A DNA stretch of 64,000 nucleotides from Nocardioides plantarum (GCF_006346395.1 NZ_VDMS01000001.1:2170001-2234000), one strand, 5' to 3'. Positions 16,203 through 25,632 are shown, counted from the stretch's first letter. Made by a program: numbers and translations. The notes: generated by a model not told the origin, from the letters alone.

Positions 16203-17285
16203 TCAGCGCGCGCCGAGCAGCTCCTCGACGAAGAACGGGACCACGACCTGCTTGGTGCGCTGCCGCTGCTGGGCGGGAGTGAGGGCCCGGTCGCACGGTT
16301 CGAGCGCGTCGTCCTCGCCGCCGATGCGGCCCGGTGACCACCACGTGTTGAAGAAGTTGTGGTTCCCGCCCACGATGCGCGCCTGGGACGCGCCGGGGTT
16401 GGACCCGCGTACGTCGTCGACGTAGGCACTGCCTCGCTCGCCGACCGCGCCGTCGCAGCTGGCGGTGACGACCTTGAAGGGCACCTTGGTCACCAGCGTG
16501 TCCTTGTTGCTCTCGCCGGGCGGGACGAAGTAGACGGGCGCGAGCGGCAGCACGGCGCGGACCCGGACGCCCTTCGGCCACTCGGAGCGGTGCTGGTCGG
16601 AGGCCTGCCACATGACGGCCTTGCCGGCGCGGGAGTGACCCAGCGTGCCGACGTTGCGTGTGTCGACGTGGCCGCGGAAGGCGGGGTGGGCACGCTTGCC
16701 GGTGCGCTGGTTCCAGAACCGTCCGGCGAGCGGACCCTTGCCGGTCGTGACGAGCGTCTGCCACATCGCGAGGTGCTTGTTGATCAGGTGGGCCCGGCCC
16801 CAGTAGCCGGGGTCGCCGAGGGCGTGCGCGTTGATCGCGTTCGCGCTGATGGAGACGACGACGAAGCCGCGTGCGGCCAGGCTCTTCGCCAGGTAGTCGT
16901 AGCCGCGGTAGCTCGGCAGCGGTGTGGTCCCCTTCGTGCAGGGCCAGTCGTTGGTGGGCTTCCCGGCCCGCTTGTCGAGGCAGGTCCACCAGCTGCCGTG
17001 CTCCATCACGATGAGCGGGTGCTCGGTCCGACCCAGGCGGGTGGGGTAGTGGACCACGGCGGCGAGCTCCTGGCGCACCGGTCGGTCGGGGTGCTCGATG
17101 TCGGTCACCGTCGGGTCGACGAAGACCTCGTCCCCCAGGTCGTAGGCGACGGTGGAGACCGGCACCCACCGGGTCCGCGTGGGCGCCTCCTGCGCGGCGT
17201 ACGACGGGGCCTGGGCCTGGGCGACCGTGGCCGGCCCCAGGGTGATCAGGATCGTCGCCAACGCCGTCAGCCATGCTCGTCTCAT
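16203..17285 (-). CDS. Secreted alpha/beta hydrolase
   Basis: A 360-residue exported hydrolase with a Sec signal peptide (cleavage probably after VAQAQA). The alpha/beta-hydrolase core has the oxyanion region VMEHGSWW, the nucleophile elbow GTLGHSRAGKAVMW and a C-terminal GGNHNFFNTWW that supplies the catalytic His. Several Cys (WTCLDKR, WPCTKG, TASCDG, LEPCDRA) suggest disulfides. Similar enzymes act on esters or lipids such as the PAF-acetylhydrolase type; the substrate is not inferable. ATG at 17285, divergent from the two-component operon. Confidence 0.88.
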   Translation of the reverse strand: MRRAWLTALATILITLGPATVAQAQAPSYAAQEAPTRTRWVPVSTVAYDLGDEVFVDPTVTDIEHPDRPVRQELAAVVHYPTRLGRTEHPLIVMEHGSWWTCLDKRAGKPTNDWPCTKGTTPLPSYRGYDYLAKSLAARGFVVVSISANAINAHALGDPGYWGRAHLINKHLAMWQTLVTTGKGPLAGRFWNQRTGKRAHPAFRGHVDTRNVGTLGHSRAGKAVMWQASDQHRSEWPKGVRVRAVLPLAPVYFVPPGESNKDTLVTKVPFKVVTASCDGAVGERGSAYVDDVRGSNPGASQARIVGGNHNFFNTWWSPGRIGGEDDALEPCDRALTPAQQRQRTKQVVVPFFVEELLGAR

Positions 17286-17424
17286 CAGTCCTCTTTCGCA
17301 TCGGTGAGCTGTCCCGATGGAGCGTCACACGCTGATGTCAGGAACTTGTCCGGGTCCTGTGGGCCTGGTGTCCGTGCCCGCGACGGGCGGCACGTCGGGC
17401 CAGAGCGGCTGCGGTGCGACTCCT

Positions 17425-17430
17425 TATAGT
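17425..17430 (+). promoter_or_regulatory. -10 element of a leaderless promoter for the response regulator
   Basis: TATAGT, a near-consensus -10, ends 7 bases before the ATG at 17438. Transcription would therefore start at or next to the start codon. No Shine-Dalgarno is present in the 7-base gap, supporting leaderless translation. Confidence 0.65.
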
Positions 17431-17437
17431 CGCCGCC

Positions 17438-18130
<693 letters not shown>

Positions 18131-18131
18131 G

Positions 18132-19934
18132 GTGCGGGTCCGGGCGCGGCACAGCCTGCTGGTCCGGCTGGGCGCAGGAGCGGTGCTGGTCGCGGTCGCC
18201 TCGACCGCGGCGACCGCCTGGCTCGTGGCGCGCAGCACGACGGTGGCGATCGAGCAGCAGCAGGGGGAGGCCCTGAGCGACGACACCCGGATCTACTCGG
18301 TCCTGCTCGACTACGCGGCGACCCACCCGGACTGGACCGCGGTCGGGCCGGTCGTCGCCGCACTGGCCGAGTCGACCGGGCGCGACATCACCCTCACCAC
18401 CGAACGACGCGAGCCGATCACCGGGGGTCCCGGGCCGCTGGCCCGCAACGCCTCGTCGGTGGTGGACCCGCTGGCCGTGGACCCTGCCCTCGTCGCCGAC
18501 AGCCCCGCCAACCGGATCGACCGCGCGGTGGTCGGTCCGTACCGGCTCACGCCGGGTGAGTCCACGCGCCTGGCCGCCCTCGCCCGGCGCGACCTGGCGT
18601 GCGTGCGCGCGCAGACCGGCGCGGGGAGCATCGCCACCAGCCCGGGCGGCCGACCCCGCATCGTCGGGGTCGACCTCGACGTGGTCGCCACCTGCCCCGC
18701 GGCCGCCGACGCGACGAGGGAGCAGGGCCCTGTCCGGGGTCGGCTGGACCGGCCCACGGCGACCGAACGGGCCGCGCTCGGTGAGCTCACCCGGCTGACC
18801 AACACGTGCCTGGCGACGCGAGGCGCGGGCCGCGTCGAGGTGAGCCTCGGCTTCACCTGGAGGGCCCGGTCGAGTCATACACCCCCCGCCCGGCGAGCCG
18901 TCGAGACGTGTCTGGCGACCAGCCGGCGGAGCCAGCTCGAGCCGTACGTCGCGCCACCGGCCCTGCTCTTCCTCGGCTCGCCCAGCAGTGCGACCGCGAC
19001 CGTCGACCCGCTGACCGACGTACGGCGGGTGGCCGGGGTCGCCGGCATCGTCCTGCTGGCGACGCTGGCGATCGCCCTGGTCGGGGCCCACCAGCTGGTC
19101 CGACCCGTGCGCGCGCTCACCGGCGCGGCCCGCCGGCTGGCTGCGGGCGACGAGACCGCCCGGGTGCCGGAGCGCCGACGTGCCGACGAGGTCGGTGAGC
19201 TCACCGCGGCGTTCAACGACATGGCCGACAGCCGAGCCCGGGCCGAGTCCCTGCGTCGCGCGATGGTCAGCGACATCGCCCACGAGCTACGGACACCGCT
19301 GAGCAACATCCGTGGCTGGCTGGAGGCGGTCGAGGACGGTCTCGCCGAGCCCGACGCCGAGCTCCTCGCGTCCCTGGGCGAGGAGGCGGCGCTGCTCCAG
19401 AGCATCATCGACGACCTGCGCGACCTCGCCACCGCCGACGCCGGGCGCCTGGTGATCCACCCCGAGCAGCTCCACCTCGCGACGCTGTTCGAGCAGTCCC
19501 TCGACGCGTTCGGCTACCAGGCCACGGCGACCGGGGTCCGCCTGGAGGCCTTGGTGGACGACGAGCTGGAGCTCGAGGCCGACCCGGTACGCCTACGCCA
19601 GGTCCTCGCCAACCTGCTCGGCAACGCATTGCGCCATACCGATCGCGGCGGTTCGATCACGCTCACCGGCCGCGCCGAGGGCGACTGGGTGGTCCTGGAG
19701 GTCACCGACACCGGGACCGGCATCCAGGTCGCGGACCTGCCGCACGTCTTCGACCGGTTCTGGCGGGCCGACCCGTCGCGCAGCCGCCACCACGGCGGCA
19801 GCGGCCTGGGACTGGCGATCGTGCGCAGCCTCGTCGAGGCGCACGGCGGCACGGTCGGCGTGGCCAGCACCGTGGGCGCGGGAACCACCTTCACGCTGCG
19901 CCTGCCCCGACGAGGGCCGGGACCTGCTTCTTGA
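18132..19934 (+). CDS. Sensor histidine kinase, HAMP-HisKA-HATPase
   Basis: A 600-residue membrane kinase partnered with the regulator just upstream (1-base gap, GTG start at 18132). A transmembrane helix at about 10-32 and another near 305-325 enclose a large extracytoplasmic sensor of about 270 residues containing four Cys (near 157, 188, 226 and 260). HAMP follows, then HisKA with phospho-acceptor His384 (SDIAHELRTPLSN), and HATPase_c with NLLGNALRHTD, DTGTGI and GGSGLGLAI. Four spaced Cys in a Sec-side sensor suggest disulfides. The ligand is unknown. Confidence 0.94.
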   Translation: MRVRARHSLLVRLGAGAVLVAVASTAATAWLVARSTTVAIEQQQGEALSDDTRIYSVLLDYAATHPDWTAVGPVVAALAESTGRDITLTTERREPITGGPGPLARNASSVVDPLAVDPALVADSPANRIDRAVVGPYRLTPGESTRLAALARRDLACVRAQTGAGSIATSPGGRPRIVGVDLDVVATCPAAADATREQGPVRGRLDRPTATERAALGELTRLTNTCLATRGAGRVEVSLGFTWRARSSHTPPARRAVETCLATSRRSQLEPYVAPPALLFLGSPSSATATVDPLTDVRRVAGVAGIVLLATLAIALVGAHQLVRPVRALTGAARRLAAGDETARVPERRRADEVGELTAAFNDMADSRARAESLRRAMVSDIAHELRTPLSNIRGWLEAVEDGLAEPDAELLASLGEEAALLQSIIDDLRDLATADAGRLVIHPEQLHLATLFEQSLDAFGYQATATGVRLEALVDDELELEADPVRLRQVLANLLGNALRHTDRGGSITLTGRAEGDWVVLEVTDTGTGIQVADLPHVFDRFWRADPSRSRHHGGSGLGLAIVRSLVEAHGGTVGVASTVGAGTTFTLRLPRRGPGPAS

Positions 19935-19996
19935 GCAAACGTTTGGTTGCGGATCCGGCATGCCCGGCTGTGCGCTCGGTTAGCCTGGGGCGCCGT

Positions 19997-20027
19997 CCCC
20001 CGCTCGACCGTGGGGGGAGAGCGGGGG
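19997..20027 (+). terminator. Possible terminator hairpin after the sensor kinase
   Basis: Arms CCCCCGCTC (19997-20005) and GAGCGGGGG (20019-20027) pair perfectly across a 13-base loop. No T tract. It lies between the kinase stop and the next same-strand gene. Confidence 0.4.
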
Positions 20028-20074
20028 GCGGCTTCGTCCCCCTCCTCGTGGGACGGCACCACTAGGTTCAGGTC

Positions 20075-21073
20075 ATGCGCATCCCGCCGCCGCGGCTGAC
20101 CGCGTTCGCCGACGCGGCACTCGATCGGTCCCTGGTCCTCGGCTACACCCGGATCGGGCCGGCCCTGCGGCGCCGGTGGTGGCCGGCCGACCCCGAGCCC
20201 GGGTGCCTCGACGGCCAGCGGGTCGTCGTCACCGGGGCGACGTCCGGCATCGGCGAGGCGATGGTGACGCTGTTCGTGTCGCTCGGCGCGACCGTGCACG
20301 TGCTGGGCCGCAACGCCGCCAAGGTCGAGACCGTCCTGGCCGACGTACGCCGCGCGCTGCCGTCGGCCGACCTGGTCGCCGAGGTCTGCGACGTGAGCGA
20401 CCTCGACGCGGTCCGGGCCTGGTGCGACGACCTGTCGTCGCGGGTCGACAGCCTGCAGGGCCTGGTGCACAACGCGGGGGTGCTGACCCGGGCGCGCGAG
20501 GAGTCGGCCCAGGGCCACGAGCTGGGGCTCGCGGTGCACGTGCTCGGCCCCCACCTGATGACCGAGCGGTTGCTGCCGCTGCTGGGCGCCGACAGCGCTC
20601 GGCCCGGCAGCGTCGTGTGGATGTCGTCGGGTGGGATGTACAGCGCCGGCCTGCGCAGCACACCCGACGAGATCGAGTACCGCGAGCCGGGCAAGGCCTA
20701 CGACGGTGTGCGCGGCTATGCCCGCACCAAGCGGATGCAGGTCGAGGTCGTCGATGCCTGGAACGATCGGTTGCGCGGCGGTGCGGTGCGCGTCGAGAGC
20801 TGCCACCCGGGCTGGGCGGCGACGCCTGGCGTGACCGACAGCCTCCCCGGCTTCGGCCGGCTGATGGGGCCGCTCCTGCGCGACGCGGCGTCGGGTGCCG
20901 ACACGGCCGTCTGGCTCGTCGCGACCCGACCCACCTCGGCGGGCACCCACCACTTCTGGCACGACCGGGCGCCGCGCCCCACGACGTACCCCGTGCAGCG
21001 GCGACGCGACCCGGTGGCCCGGCGGGCCTTCCTCGACCACGTCGCGGCGGCCACGGGGACCGTCTGGCCCTGA
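20075..21073 (+). CDS. Short-chain dehydrogenase/reductase
   Basis: A 332-residue NAD(P)-dependent SDR resembling the DHRS12-like group. The Rossmann nucleotide motif is TGATSGIG (residues 53-60), the structural motif is NAG, the catalytic Ser lies in WMSSGGM and the catalytic pair is Y-A-R-T-K near residue 214. A 45-residue N-terminal extension precedes the fold. TAGGTT at 20063-20068 lies 6 bases before the ATG, so the gene probably has its own leaderless promoter. Substrate not inferable. Confidence 0.9.
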   Translation: MRIPPPRLTAFADAALDRSLVLGYTRIGPALRRRWWPADPEPGCLDGQRVVVTGATSGIGEAMVTLFVSLGATVHVLGRNAAKVETVLADVRRALPSADLVAEVCDVSDLDAVRAWCDDLSSRVDSLQGLVHNAGVLTRAREESAQGHELGLAVHVLGPHLMTERLLPLLGADSARPGSVVWMSSGGMYSAGLRSTPDEIEYREPGKAYDGVRGYARTKRMQVEVVDAWNDRLRGGAVRVESCHPGWAATPGVTDSLPGFGRLMGPLLRDAASGADTAVWLVATRPTSAGTHHFWHDRAPRPTTYPVQRRRDPVARRAFLDHVAAATGTVWP

Positions 21074-21091
21074 GGCCTCGGCGCCCGCAGG

Positions 21092-21511
21092 TCAGTCGGG
21101 GCGGGGGCACCTGGTCAGGCGGCGACGCTCGTCGGCGGTGAGCCCGCACAGCCGGGCCCGGAGGGTGGCGACGTCGACCCCGAGGTCCTCGGCGACCTCG
21201 GGCAGGTGGGGTGACCACTGGACGGCGCAGGCCAGGTCGTCGAGAGGGATCAACCGACGCGCCGCCTCGTGGCGCACCGCCCGCTCCTCGCGCGGCACGA
21301 GCCAGCGGGGCACCCCGCCGCGCTCGTCGTGGACGAGCTCGTGGGCCACCACGCACCGGCTCTCGTGACGCGGCATGGCACGGCGCATCCGGATCTCGCC
21401 GGTGGCGAACTCCAGGCAGCCCCGACGACCCCGATCGGTCCACACCAGCCGCAGGTGGGTGCGCCGGGCCAGCTCGGCCCAGGGGTTCCACGGGGTGACG
21501 GACTCCGGCAT
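21092..21511 (-). CDS. ImmA/IrrE-family metallopeptidase
   Basis: A 139-residue zinc peptidase-like protein with the HExxH motif in CVVAHELVHDERGG. Family members cleave or sequester XRE-type repressors (ImmA with ImmR in ICEBs1, IrrE with DdrO in Deinococcus). The gene lies 34 bases downstream of an XRE gene on the same strand, the usual pairing. ATG at 21511, with only a weak ribosome site visible. Whether this one cuts its neighbour is inference from context. Confidence 0.85.
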   Translation of the reverse strand: MPESVTPWNPWAELARRTHLRLVWTDRGRRGCLEFATGEIRMRRAMPRHESRCVVAHELVHDERGGVPRWLVPREERAVRHEAARRLIPLDDLACAVQWSPHLPEVAEDLGVDVATLRARLCGLTADERRRLTRCPRPD

Positions 21512-21545
21512 GCCGGCACCCTAGGGGCGGGCACCGACACGGGCC

Positions 21546-22007
21546 CTAGGAGAGATCGGCCTCGGGGCCTTCGTCCGGGCCTTCGTCGGCCCCTTCGTCG
21601 GCCCCTTCGTCGGCCCCGTCGTACGCCGCTCGCTCGGCGGGGGTGGCGTCGGCCTGCAGGCGTCGTCGCCGCGAGCTGCGGCCCTCGTCGAGGCTGGGCA
21701 ATCGGGCACCGGGACCGGCCCGCCGCGCTGCCAGCTCGTCGAGGAGCTCATCCAGGGTGGCCTCGTCGAGCCGAGGTGGGAGCCCGTCCGGGGCGCCGGT
21801 CGTCTCGGGACGCGGGTGGCCGTGCTCGTCGAGCCCGAGGACCTCGAGCACGGTGGCGCGCTTGGTGTCCTGGACCGACTCGCCGGCCTCGACCTTGCGC
21901 CAGGTGTCGCGGGCGATGCCGGCCTCCCGGGCGGCGGCCTGCACGCTCCAGCGAAGCGCGACGCGTCGGGCCGCGACCCGGCGTCCGAGATCCGTGGCCC
22001 ACGTCAT
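21546..22007 (-). CDS. XRE-type HTH protein with acidic DEGA-repeat tail
   Basis: About 153 residues. An N-terminal helix-turn-helix (LGRRVAARRVALRWSVQAAA, REAGIARDTWRKVEAGES) is followed by a linker, a basic patch (RSSRRRRLQ) and a C-terminal tail of DEGA/DEGP repeats coded by a 12-base direct repeat near 21570-21612. ATG at 22007 is chosen at the edge of the HTH; a GTG at 22037 would add 10 residues and sit inside the direct repeats upstream. It is paired with the ImmA/IrrE-like peptidase downstream and is probably a repressor. Confidence 0.78.
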   Translation of the reverse strand: MTWATDLGRRVAARRVALRWSVQAAAREAGIARDTWRKVEAGESVQDTKRATVLEVLGLDEHGHPRPETTGAPDGLPPRLDEATLDELLDELAARRAGPGARLPSLDEGRSSRRRRLQADATPAERAAYDGADEGADEGADEGPDEGPEADLS

Positions 22008-22020
22008 GCCCGCATGCTGC

Positions 22021-22047
22021 CAGTCACGCCAGGTCACCTCCAGTCAC
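22021..22047. promoter_or_regulatory. Three direct repeats at 10-bp spacing, candidate operator
   Basis: CAGTCAC (22021), AGGTCAC (22031) and CAGTCAC (22041) recur on one face of the helix, followed by CGGTGACG in the other orientation. They lie just upstream of the XRE gene and between it and the divergent small HTH gene at 22148, as expected for an autoregulatory site. Confidence 0.5.
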
Positions 22048-22111
22048 AGGTCGGTGACGAGGGCTCCCGCACCAGATAGTGACGAGAACTGTCATTCTTC
22101 CTGGTCAGTAC

Positions 22112-22147
22112 TTGCCACCATGTTCAGAGTTGTCTAACTTGTTAGTC
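22112..22147 (+). promoter_or_regulatory. Leaderless promoter with overlapping palindrome
   Basis: TTGCCA (22112-22117) and TAACTT (22135-22140) are 17 bases apart. The -10 ends 7 bases before the ATG at 22148, so the transcript would be leaderless. CTAAC-tt-GTTAG (22134-22145) is a palindrome lying directly over the -10 and is a likely repressor site. Confidence 0.65.
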
Positions 22148-22399
22148 ATGCCTGCCACCGACCGCACGATCGAGGTGCACGGGTTCGCGCTCCGGGAGAT
22201 CCGAGAGCTGCGCGGCCGCACCGTGACCGACCTGGCCGACGCCCTCGGGGTCGACCGGTCCTACATCACCCACCTCGAGATCGGCAGCAAGCGACGCGTC
22301 AGTCCCGAGCTCTACCACGCCTTGTGCGCCGAGCTCCTGGTCCGCGACGCCCGGGCGCTGCTCGCGGTCGCGCCGGTGCGCCAGCACGCGTCCGCATAA
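22148..22399 (+). CDS. Small XRE-family HTH protein
   Basis: An 83-residue single-domain regulator with the helix-turn-helix IRELRGRTVTDLADALGV followed by DRSYITHLEIGSKRRVSPEL. ATG at 22148 is set by the leaderless promoter; an open upstream extension to 22079 has no family support. It is divergent from the XRE/ImmA-IrrE pair, forming a three-gene regulatory module. The palindrome over its -10 suggests autoregulation or control by the neighbouring XRE protein. Confidence 0.85.
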   Translation: MPATDRTIEVHGFALREIRELRGRTVTDLADALGVDRSYITHLEIGSKRRVSPELYHALCAELLVRDARALLAVAPVRQHASA

Positions 22400-22474
22400 C
22401 CGCGCCGACCTCGGTCGGCGCCCCGGATCCGGCGCGGGAGCAGCCCACGCCAGGGCAACAGAAGGAGTTCTCGG

Positions 22475-23509
22475 GTGAACACACAGCGACGACAGCGATG
22501 GCTGGTCCTGGTCGGGGCGGCGGTCCTGGTCGGCACCGGCCTGGGTCCGGTGGCGACGCCGGGCCCGGCCGGGGCCGACGACGGTGAGCAGCGCACCACG
22601 CAGCGGACCGCGGACGGCATGGTGGTCGAGACCATCACCCGCGGTGACACCACGGTCACCACCTACGGCGCCAGCGGCGCCCAGGTGCAGTGGGAGGCCG
22701 CGGGGCCCGACGAGGCACTGGTCGGCGTCACCATGCCGACGTCCCCCTCGTCGGGGTCGACGCTCGCGTCCGACGCCGTCGCTCCCACCGTCTACGAGAT
22801 GTCGCTGGCCTCGGGGATGTCGGCGGCCCAGGCGTGCGAGTTCGCGCGTGACCTGGACGCGCAGGGGTGTCGCACCTCCGCCCAGGTCGAGGCGGCCGCG
22901 ACTCGCACGGCCGCCACCCCGACGGCGGCCACCCCGACGTCGGCCACCCCCACGGCTGCGACCCGCACGGCCGGGGTCTCGGCGGCGGCCAGCTCGATCC
23001 ACGACTCGTTCTGCTACGACTTCAAGACCACCAAGGGCGACGGCACCAAGTACAACCACGCCTGCGTGGTGCGTTACCTCGACGCATCCAACTCCAAGTA
23101 CGTCTGGATGGCCAACAAGATGAAGGCCACCGGCTGGGTCAAGAACCCCGGCGCCATGTACGACCGGCTCAAGGGCGTCGGCATCCGGCTGGAGTACGTC
23201 AGCGAGCGATCGACGGCGGTCGACTGGGATCCCTACTCCAGCGAGTCGATCGGCTCGTGCCGCAGCACCGACGTGTCGGTCGAGGGCAAGAACGGCGCCA
23301 GCTACTCCTCCTCCACCGAGATGTGCCCCGACCGGCTCAACCCGTGGGCCTCCGAGGACTTCCAGTACTTCGGGGCGAAGTGGACCTCCAGCGGCCAGGC
23401 CCCCGCCGACGAGACCCGCGGTGTGGTCGCCACCTCGCTGCAGCGGATCTCCAAGGGCAGCGCCGGCGGGTCTCGCGCCAGCATCCACGCCTGGCTCAAG
23501 TGGAGCTGA
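22475..23509 (+). CDS. Secreted hypothetical protein with Thr/Ala/Pro repeat linker
   Basis: A 344-residue exported protein of unrecognised family. GTG start at 22475 with a strong GAAGGAG site. The signal peptide is followed by a predicted cleavage near PAGADDG. A Thr/Ala/Pro repeat linker (TAATPTAATPTSATPTAATR) separates an N-terminal region from a C-terminal domain with five Cys (FCYDF, HACVV, GSCRS, EMCPDR and one earlier, GCRTS). The next gene starts inside its 3' end, so they form a unit. Confidence 0.8.
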   Translation: MNTQRRQRWLVLVGAAVLVGTGLGPVATPGPAGADDGEQRTTQRTADGMVVETITRGDTTVTTYGASGAQVQWEAAGPDEALVGVTMPTSPSSGSTLASDAVAPTVYEMSLASGMSAAQACEFARDLDAQGCRTSAQVEAAATRTAATPTAATPTSATPTAATRTAGVSAAASSIHDSFCYDFKTTKGDGTKYNHACVVRYLDASNSKYVWMANKMKATGWVKNPGAMYDRLKGVGIRLEYVSERSTAVDWDPYSSESIGSCRSTDVSVEGKNGASYSSSTEMCPDRLNPWASEDFQYFGAKWTSSGQAPADETRGVVATSLQRISKGSAGGSRASIHAWLKWS

Positions 23510-23835
23510 GCACGAAGCGGCTCCGTCGGGCGCTGGTCGGGGCGATCGCCATCGCGGTCGTGCTCGCGATCGTGGTGGTGGTCCTGGCCCTGGCCCTGAC
23601 CGGGCGCTCCGACGGCCGCGCGCGGGAGGGGAAGACCGTGACCGCCGAGGTGACGGCCGTGAGCTCGAGCGGACGGAGCCTGTGCGTCGATCGCGCCGAC
23701 AGCGACGACGACTGCGGGTTCCCGGTCGTGCTCCCCGGCAGCAAGGGCCGCCTGGTCGCGGGCAGCACGATCACCGTGACGGAGCTGTGGATCACCCGGG
23801 ACGGCACCACTCGGCTCGCCTGGCTGGTCGAGTAG
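23500..23835 (+). CDS. Small membrane-anchored protein
   Basis: A 111-residue protein with one N-terminal transmembrane helix (LVGAIAIAVVLAIVVVVLAL) and a short extracytoplasmic beta-rich domain with two Cys (SLCVDRAD and DDCGFPV). The GTG at 23500 overlaps the end of the preceding secreted-protein gene by 10 bases, implying coupled translation. Family not recognised. It may anchor or assist the upstream secreted protein, an inference from coupling only. Confidence 0.7.
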   Translation: MELSTKRLRRALVGAIAIAVVLAIVVVVLALALTGRSDGRAREGKTVTAEVTAVSSSGRSLCVDRADSDDDCGFPVVLPGSKGRLVAGSTITVTELWITRDGTTRLAWLVE

Positions 23836-23876
23836 CGCGCGGACGTCCCGCGTCACCCGGCCCGTGATCGGGCACC

Positions 23877-24497
23877 ATGGGCCGGGTGACGGAGCAGGGT
23901 GAGGGATCAGGCGGCCACGCACCGATGCCCGGGGCCGAGGGCTTGGCCGAGCCGCTGCGGTCCCGCTGGAGCCCCAGCGTCCTCGACCCGACCCACGAGC
24001 TGTCGGCCGACGACGTCGCCACCCTGCTCGCCGCGGCCCGCTGGGCCCCCAGCGCCGGCAACAGCCAGCCCTGGCGCTACGTCGTCGCCCCCCGCGGCAG
24101 CGCCGCCCACACCGCCTTCGTGCCGCACCTGACCCGCGGCAACGCGGGATGGGTGCCGCGGGCCTCGCTGGTGCTCGTCGCCGGCGTCGAGGTCGTCGAC
24201 GTCAAGGACCCCGACATCGCGCGCCACGACCTGGGCCAGGCCTCGGCCCACGTGACGCTCCAGGCCCGGGCGATGGGGCTGCACGCCCACCAGTTCGCGG
24301 GGTTCGACAAGGAGGCCGCCGCGCGCGCGCTCGGCGTACCCGACAGCGTGCGACTGATGGCCGGCATCGCGATCGGGGTGCTCGGCGACCCCAGCCAGGT
24401 GCCCGAGAGTGACGCCGAGCGCGACCGGCGCGAGCGGGTCCGCCGTCCCCTCACCGAGATCGCGTACGACGTCGGCTGGCGGCCGTGGGCCGACTGA
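23877..24497 (+). CDS. Nitroreductase-family protein
   Basis: FMN-dependent nitroreductase-type flavoprotein of about 206 residues. The FMN-binding signature AARWAPSAGNSQPWRYVV occurs near residue 50, and the dimer core includes HVTLQARAMGLHAHQ. The likely reaction is NAD(P)H-dependent reduction of nitro or quinone compounds; the natural substrate is unknown. ATG at 23877 is used, and a GTG at 23886 is equally possible. Its end overlaps the next gene by 13 bases. Confidence 0.9.
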   Translation: MGRVTEQGEGSGGHAPMPGAEGLAEPLRSRWSPSVLDPTHELSADDVATLLAAARWAPSAGNSQPWRYVVAPRGSAAHTAFVPHLTRGNAGWVPRASLVLVAGVEVVDVKDPDIARHDLGQASAHVTLQARAMGLHAHQFAGFDKEAAARALGVPDSVRLMAGIAIGVLGDPSQVPESDAERDRRERVRRPLTEIAYDVGWRPWAD

Positions 24498-25150
24498 GGG
24501 CGAGCCGATGGGGCAACAAGGGCGCGCTGGCCGTCCTGCTGCTGATCGTCGTGGTCAACCTGCCCTTCGTGCACGGCGCCTGGGTGGGGCGCGACGTCGA
24601 GCGCCACGGCGTCGACGTCACCGCGACGGTGACCGCCTCCCGTGCCTCGGGTGACGACGGTGGCCTGGTCGACTTCCGCTTCGACCAGCAGATCGACCCC
24701 GACCAGGACACCTGGACCGCCGCGCTCGAGGCCGACGCCTACGACGACGCCACCGCCACCAAGACGATCCAGGTGCGCGTGGTGCCGGGCTCGCCGAACC
24801 GCTCCCGGGTGGCAGGTGAGCAGGGGGCCGGAGTGCTGATGGTGCTCACGGTCGTCGCCGACGTCTTCCTGCTCCTCGCCCTGGTGCTCGTCTGGCGGCG
24901 GCGACCCGCCGGGCTGCTGGGCCTGGTGGCACTCGAGGACGTGAGCCGGGCGCGCCCCGGCGGCCGACTCGACCGGCTGTCGCCGACGACGTACCTCGTC
25001 ACCGGCGAGGTGAGCGCGATCGAGGCCGACGCGGTGGTGCTCGACGTGGGCACCCAGCACGTGCGCATCCAGCTCGGCGGCTTCGACAACCCCGTGGGAT
25101 ACGAACAGCCCGCACAGGTGAGGGCGCGCCTGCCAGAATCACCAGCATGA
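24485..25150 (+). CDS. Membrane protein with two transmembrane helices
   Basis: A 221-residue hypothetical membrane protein. It has a helix near residues 13-32, an extracytoplasmic domain of about 75 residues (VDVTATVTASRASGDDGG), a second helix near 118-138 and a cytoplasmic C-terminal domain that looks beta-rich. GTG start inside the nitroreductase stop region; the gene also overlaps the glutathione peroxidase start by 4 bases, so the three genes are translationally linked. Family not recognised. Confidence 0.78.
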   Translation: MGRLRASRWGNKGALAVLLLIVVVNLPFVHGAWVGRDVERHGVDVTATVTASRASGDDGGLVDFRFDQQIDPDQDTWTAALEADAYDDATATKTIQVRVVPGSPNRSRVAGEQGAGVLMVLTVVADVFLLLALVLVWRRRPAGLLGLVALEDVSRARPGGRLDRLSPTTYLVTGEVSAIEADAVVLDVGTQHVRIQLGGFDNPVGYEQPAQVRARLPESPA

Positions 25151-25629
25151 CCTCACTCCAGGACTTCAGCGCTACCACCCTCGACGGGGAGCCCGTCGAC
25201 CTCGCGGCGTACGCCGGCAAGGTGGTGCTCGTCGTCAACACCGCCTCCCAGTGCGGCTTCACCCCTCAGTTCGAGGGCCTGCAGAAGCTGTGGGAGACCT
25301 ACGGTGAGCAGGGCTTCGTCATCCTCGGCTTCCCGTGCGACCAGTTCGGTCACCAGGAGCCCGGCGACGAGGCCGAGATCGGCGCCTTCTGCCAGAAGAA
25401 CTACGGCGTCACCTTCCCCATGATGAGCAAGGTCGAGGTCAACGGCGACGACGCCCACCCGCTCTACCAGTGGCTCCGCAAGGAGAAGAGCGGCCTGCTC
25501 GGCGGCAAGATCAAGTGGAACTTCACCAAGTACCTCGTGGGCAAGGACGGTCAGGTCGTCGACCGCTACGCCCCCACCACCAAGCCCGAGAAGATCTCGG
25601 GCGACATCGAGAAGGCACTCCAGGCCTGA
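25147..25629 (+). CDS. Glutathione peroxidase-family thiol peroxidase
   Basis: A 160-residue peroxidase of the GPx fold. The peroxidatic Cys is C36 (VVNTASQCGFT), in place of selenocysteine. GFPCDQFGHQEPG carries the resolving Cys region and KWNFTKYLV the conserved Trp/Asn. Non-seleno bacterial GPx proteins normally use thioredoxin or mycothiol-linked reductants to remove hydroperoxides. ATG overlaps the upstream stop (ATGA). Confidence 0.95.
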   Translation: MTSLQDFSATTLDGEPVDLAAYAGKVVLVVNTASQCGFTPQFEGLQKLWETYGEQGFVILGFPCDQFGHQEPGDEAEIGAFCQKNYGVTFPMMSKVEVNGDDAHPLYQWLRKEKSGLLGGKIKWNFTKYLVGKDGQVVDRYAPTTKPEKISGDIEKALQA

Positions 25630-25632
25630 TCC

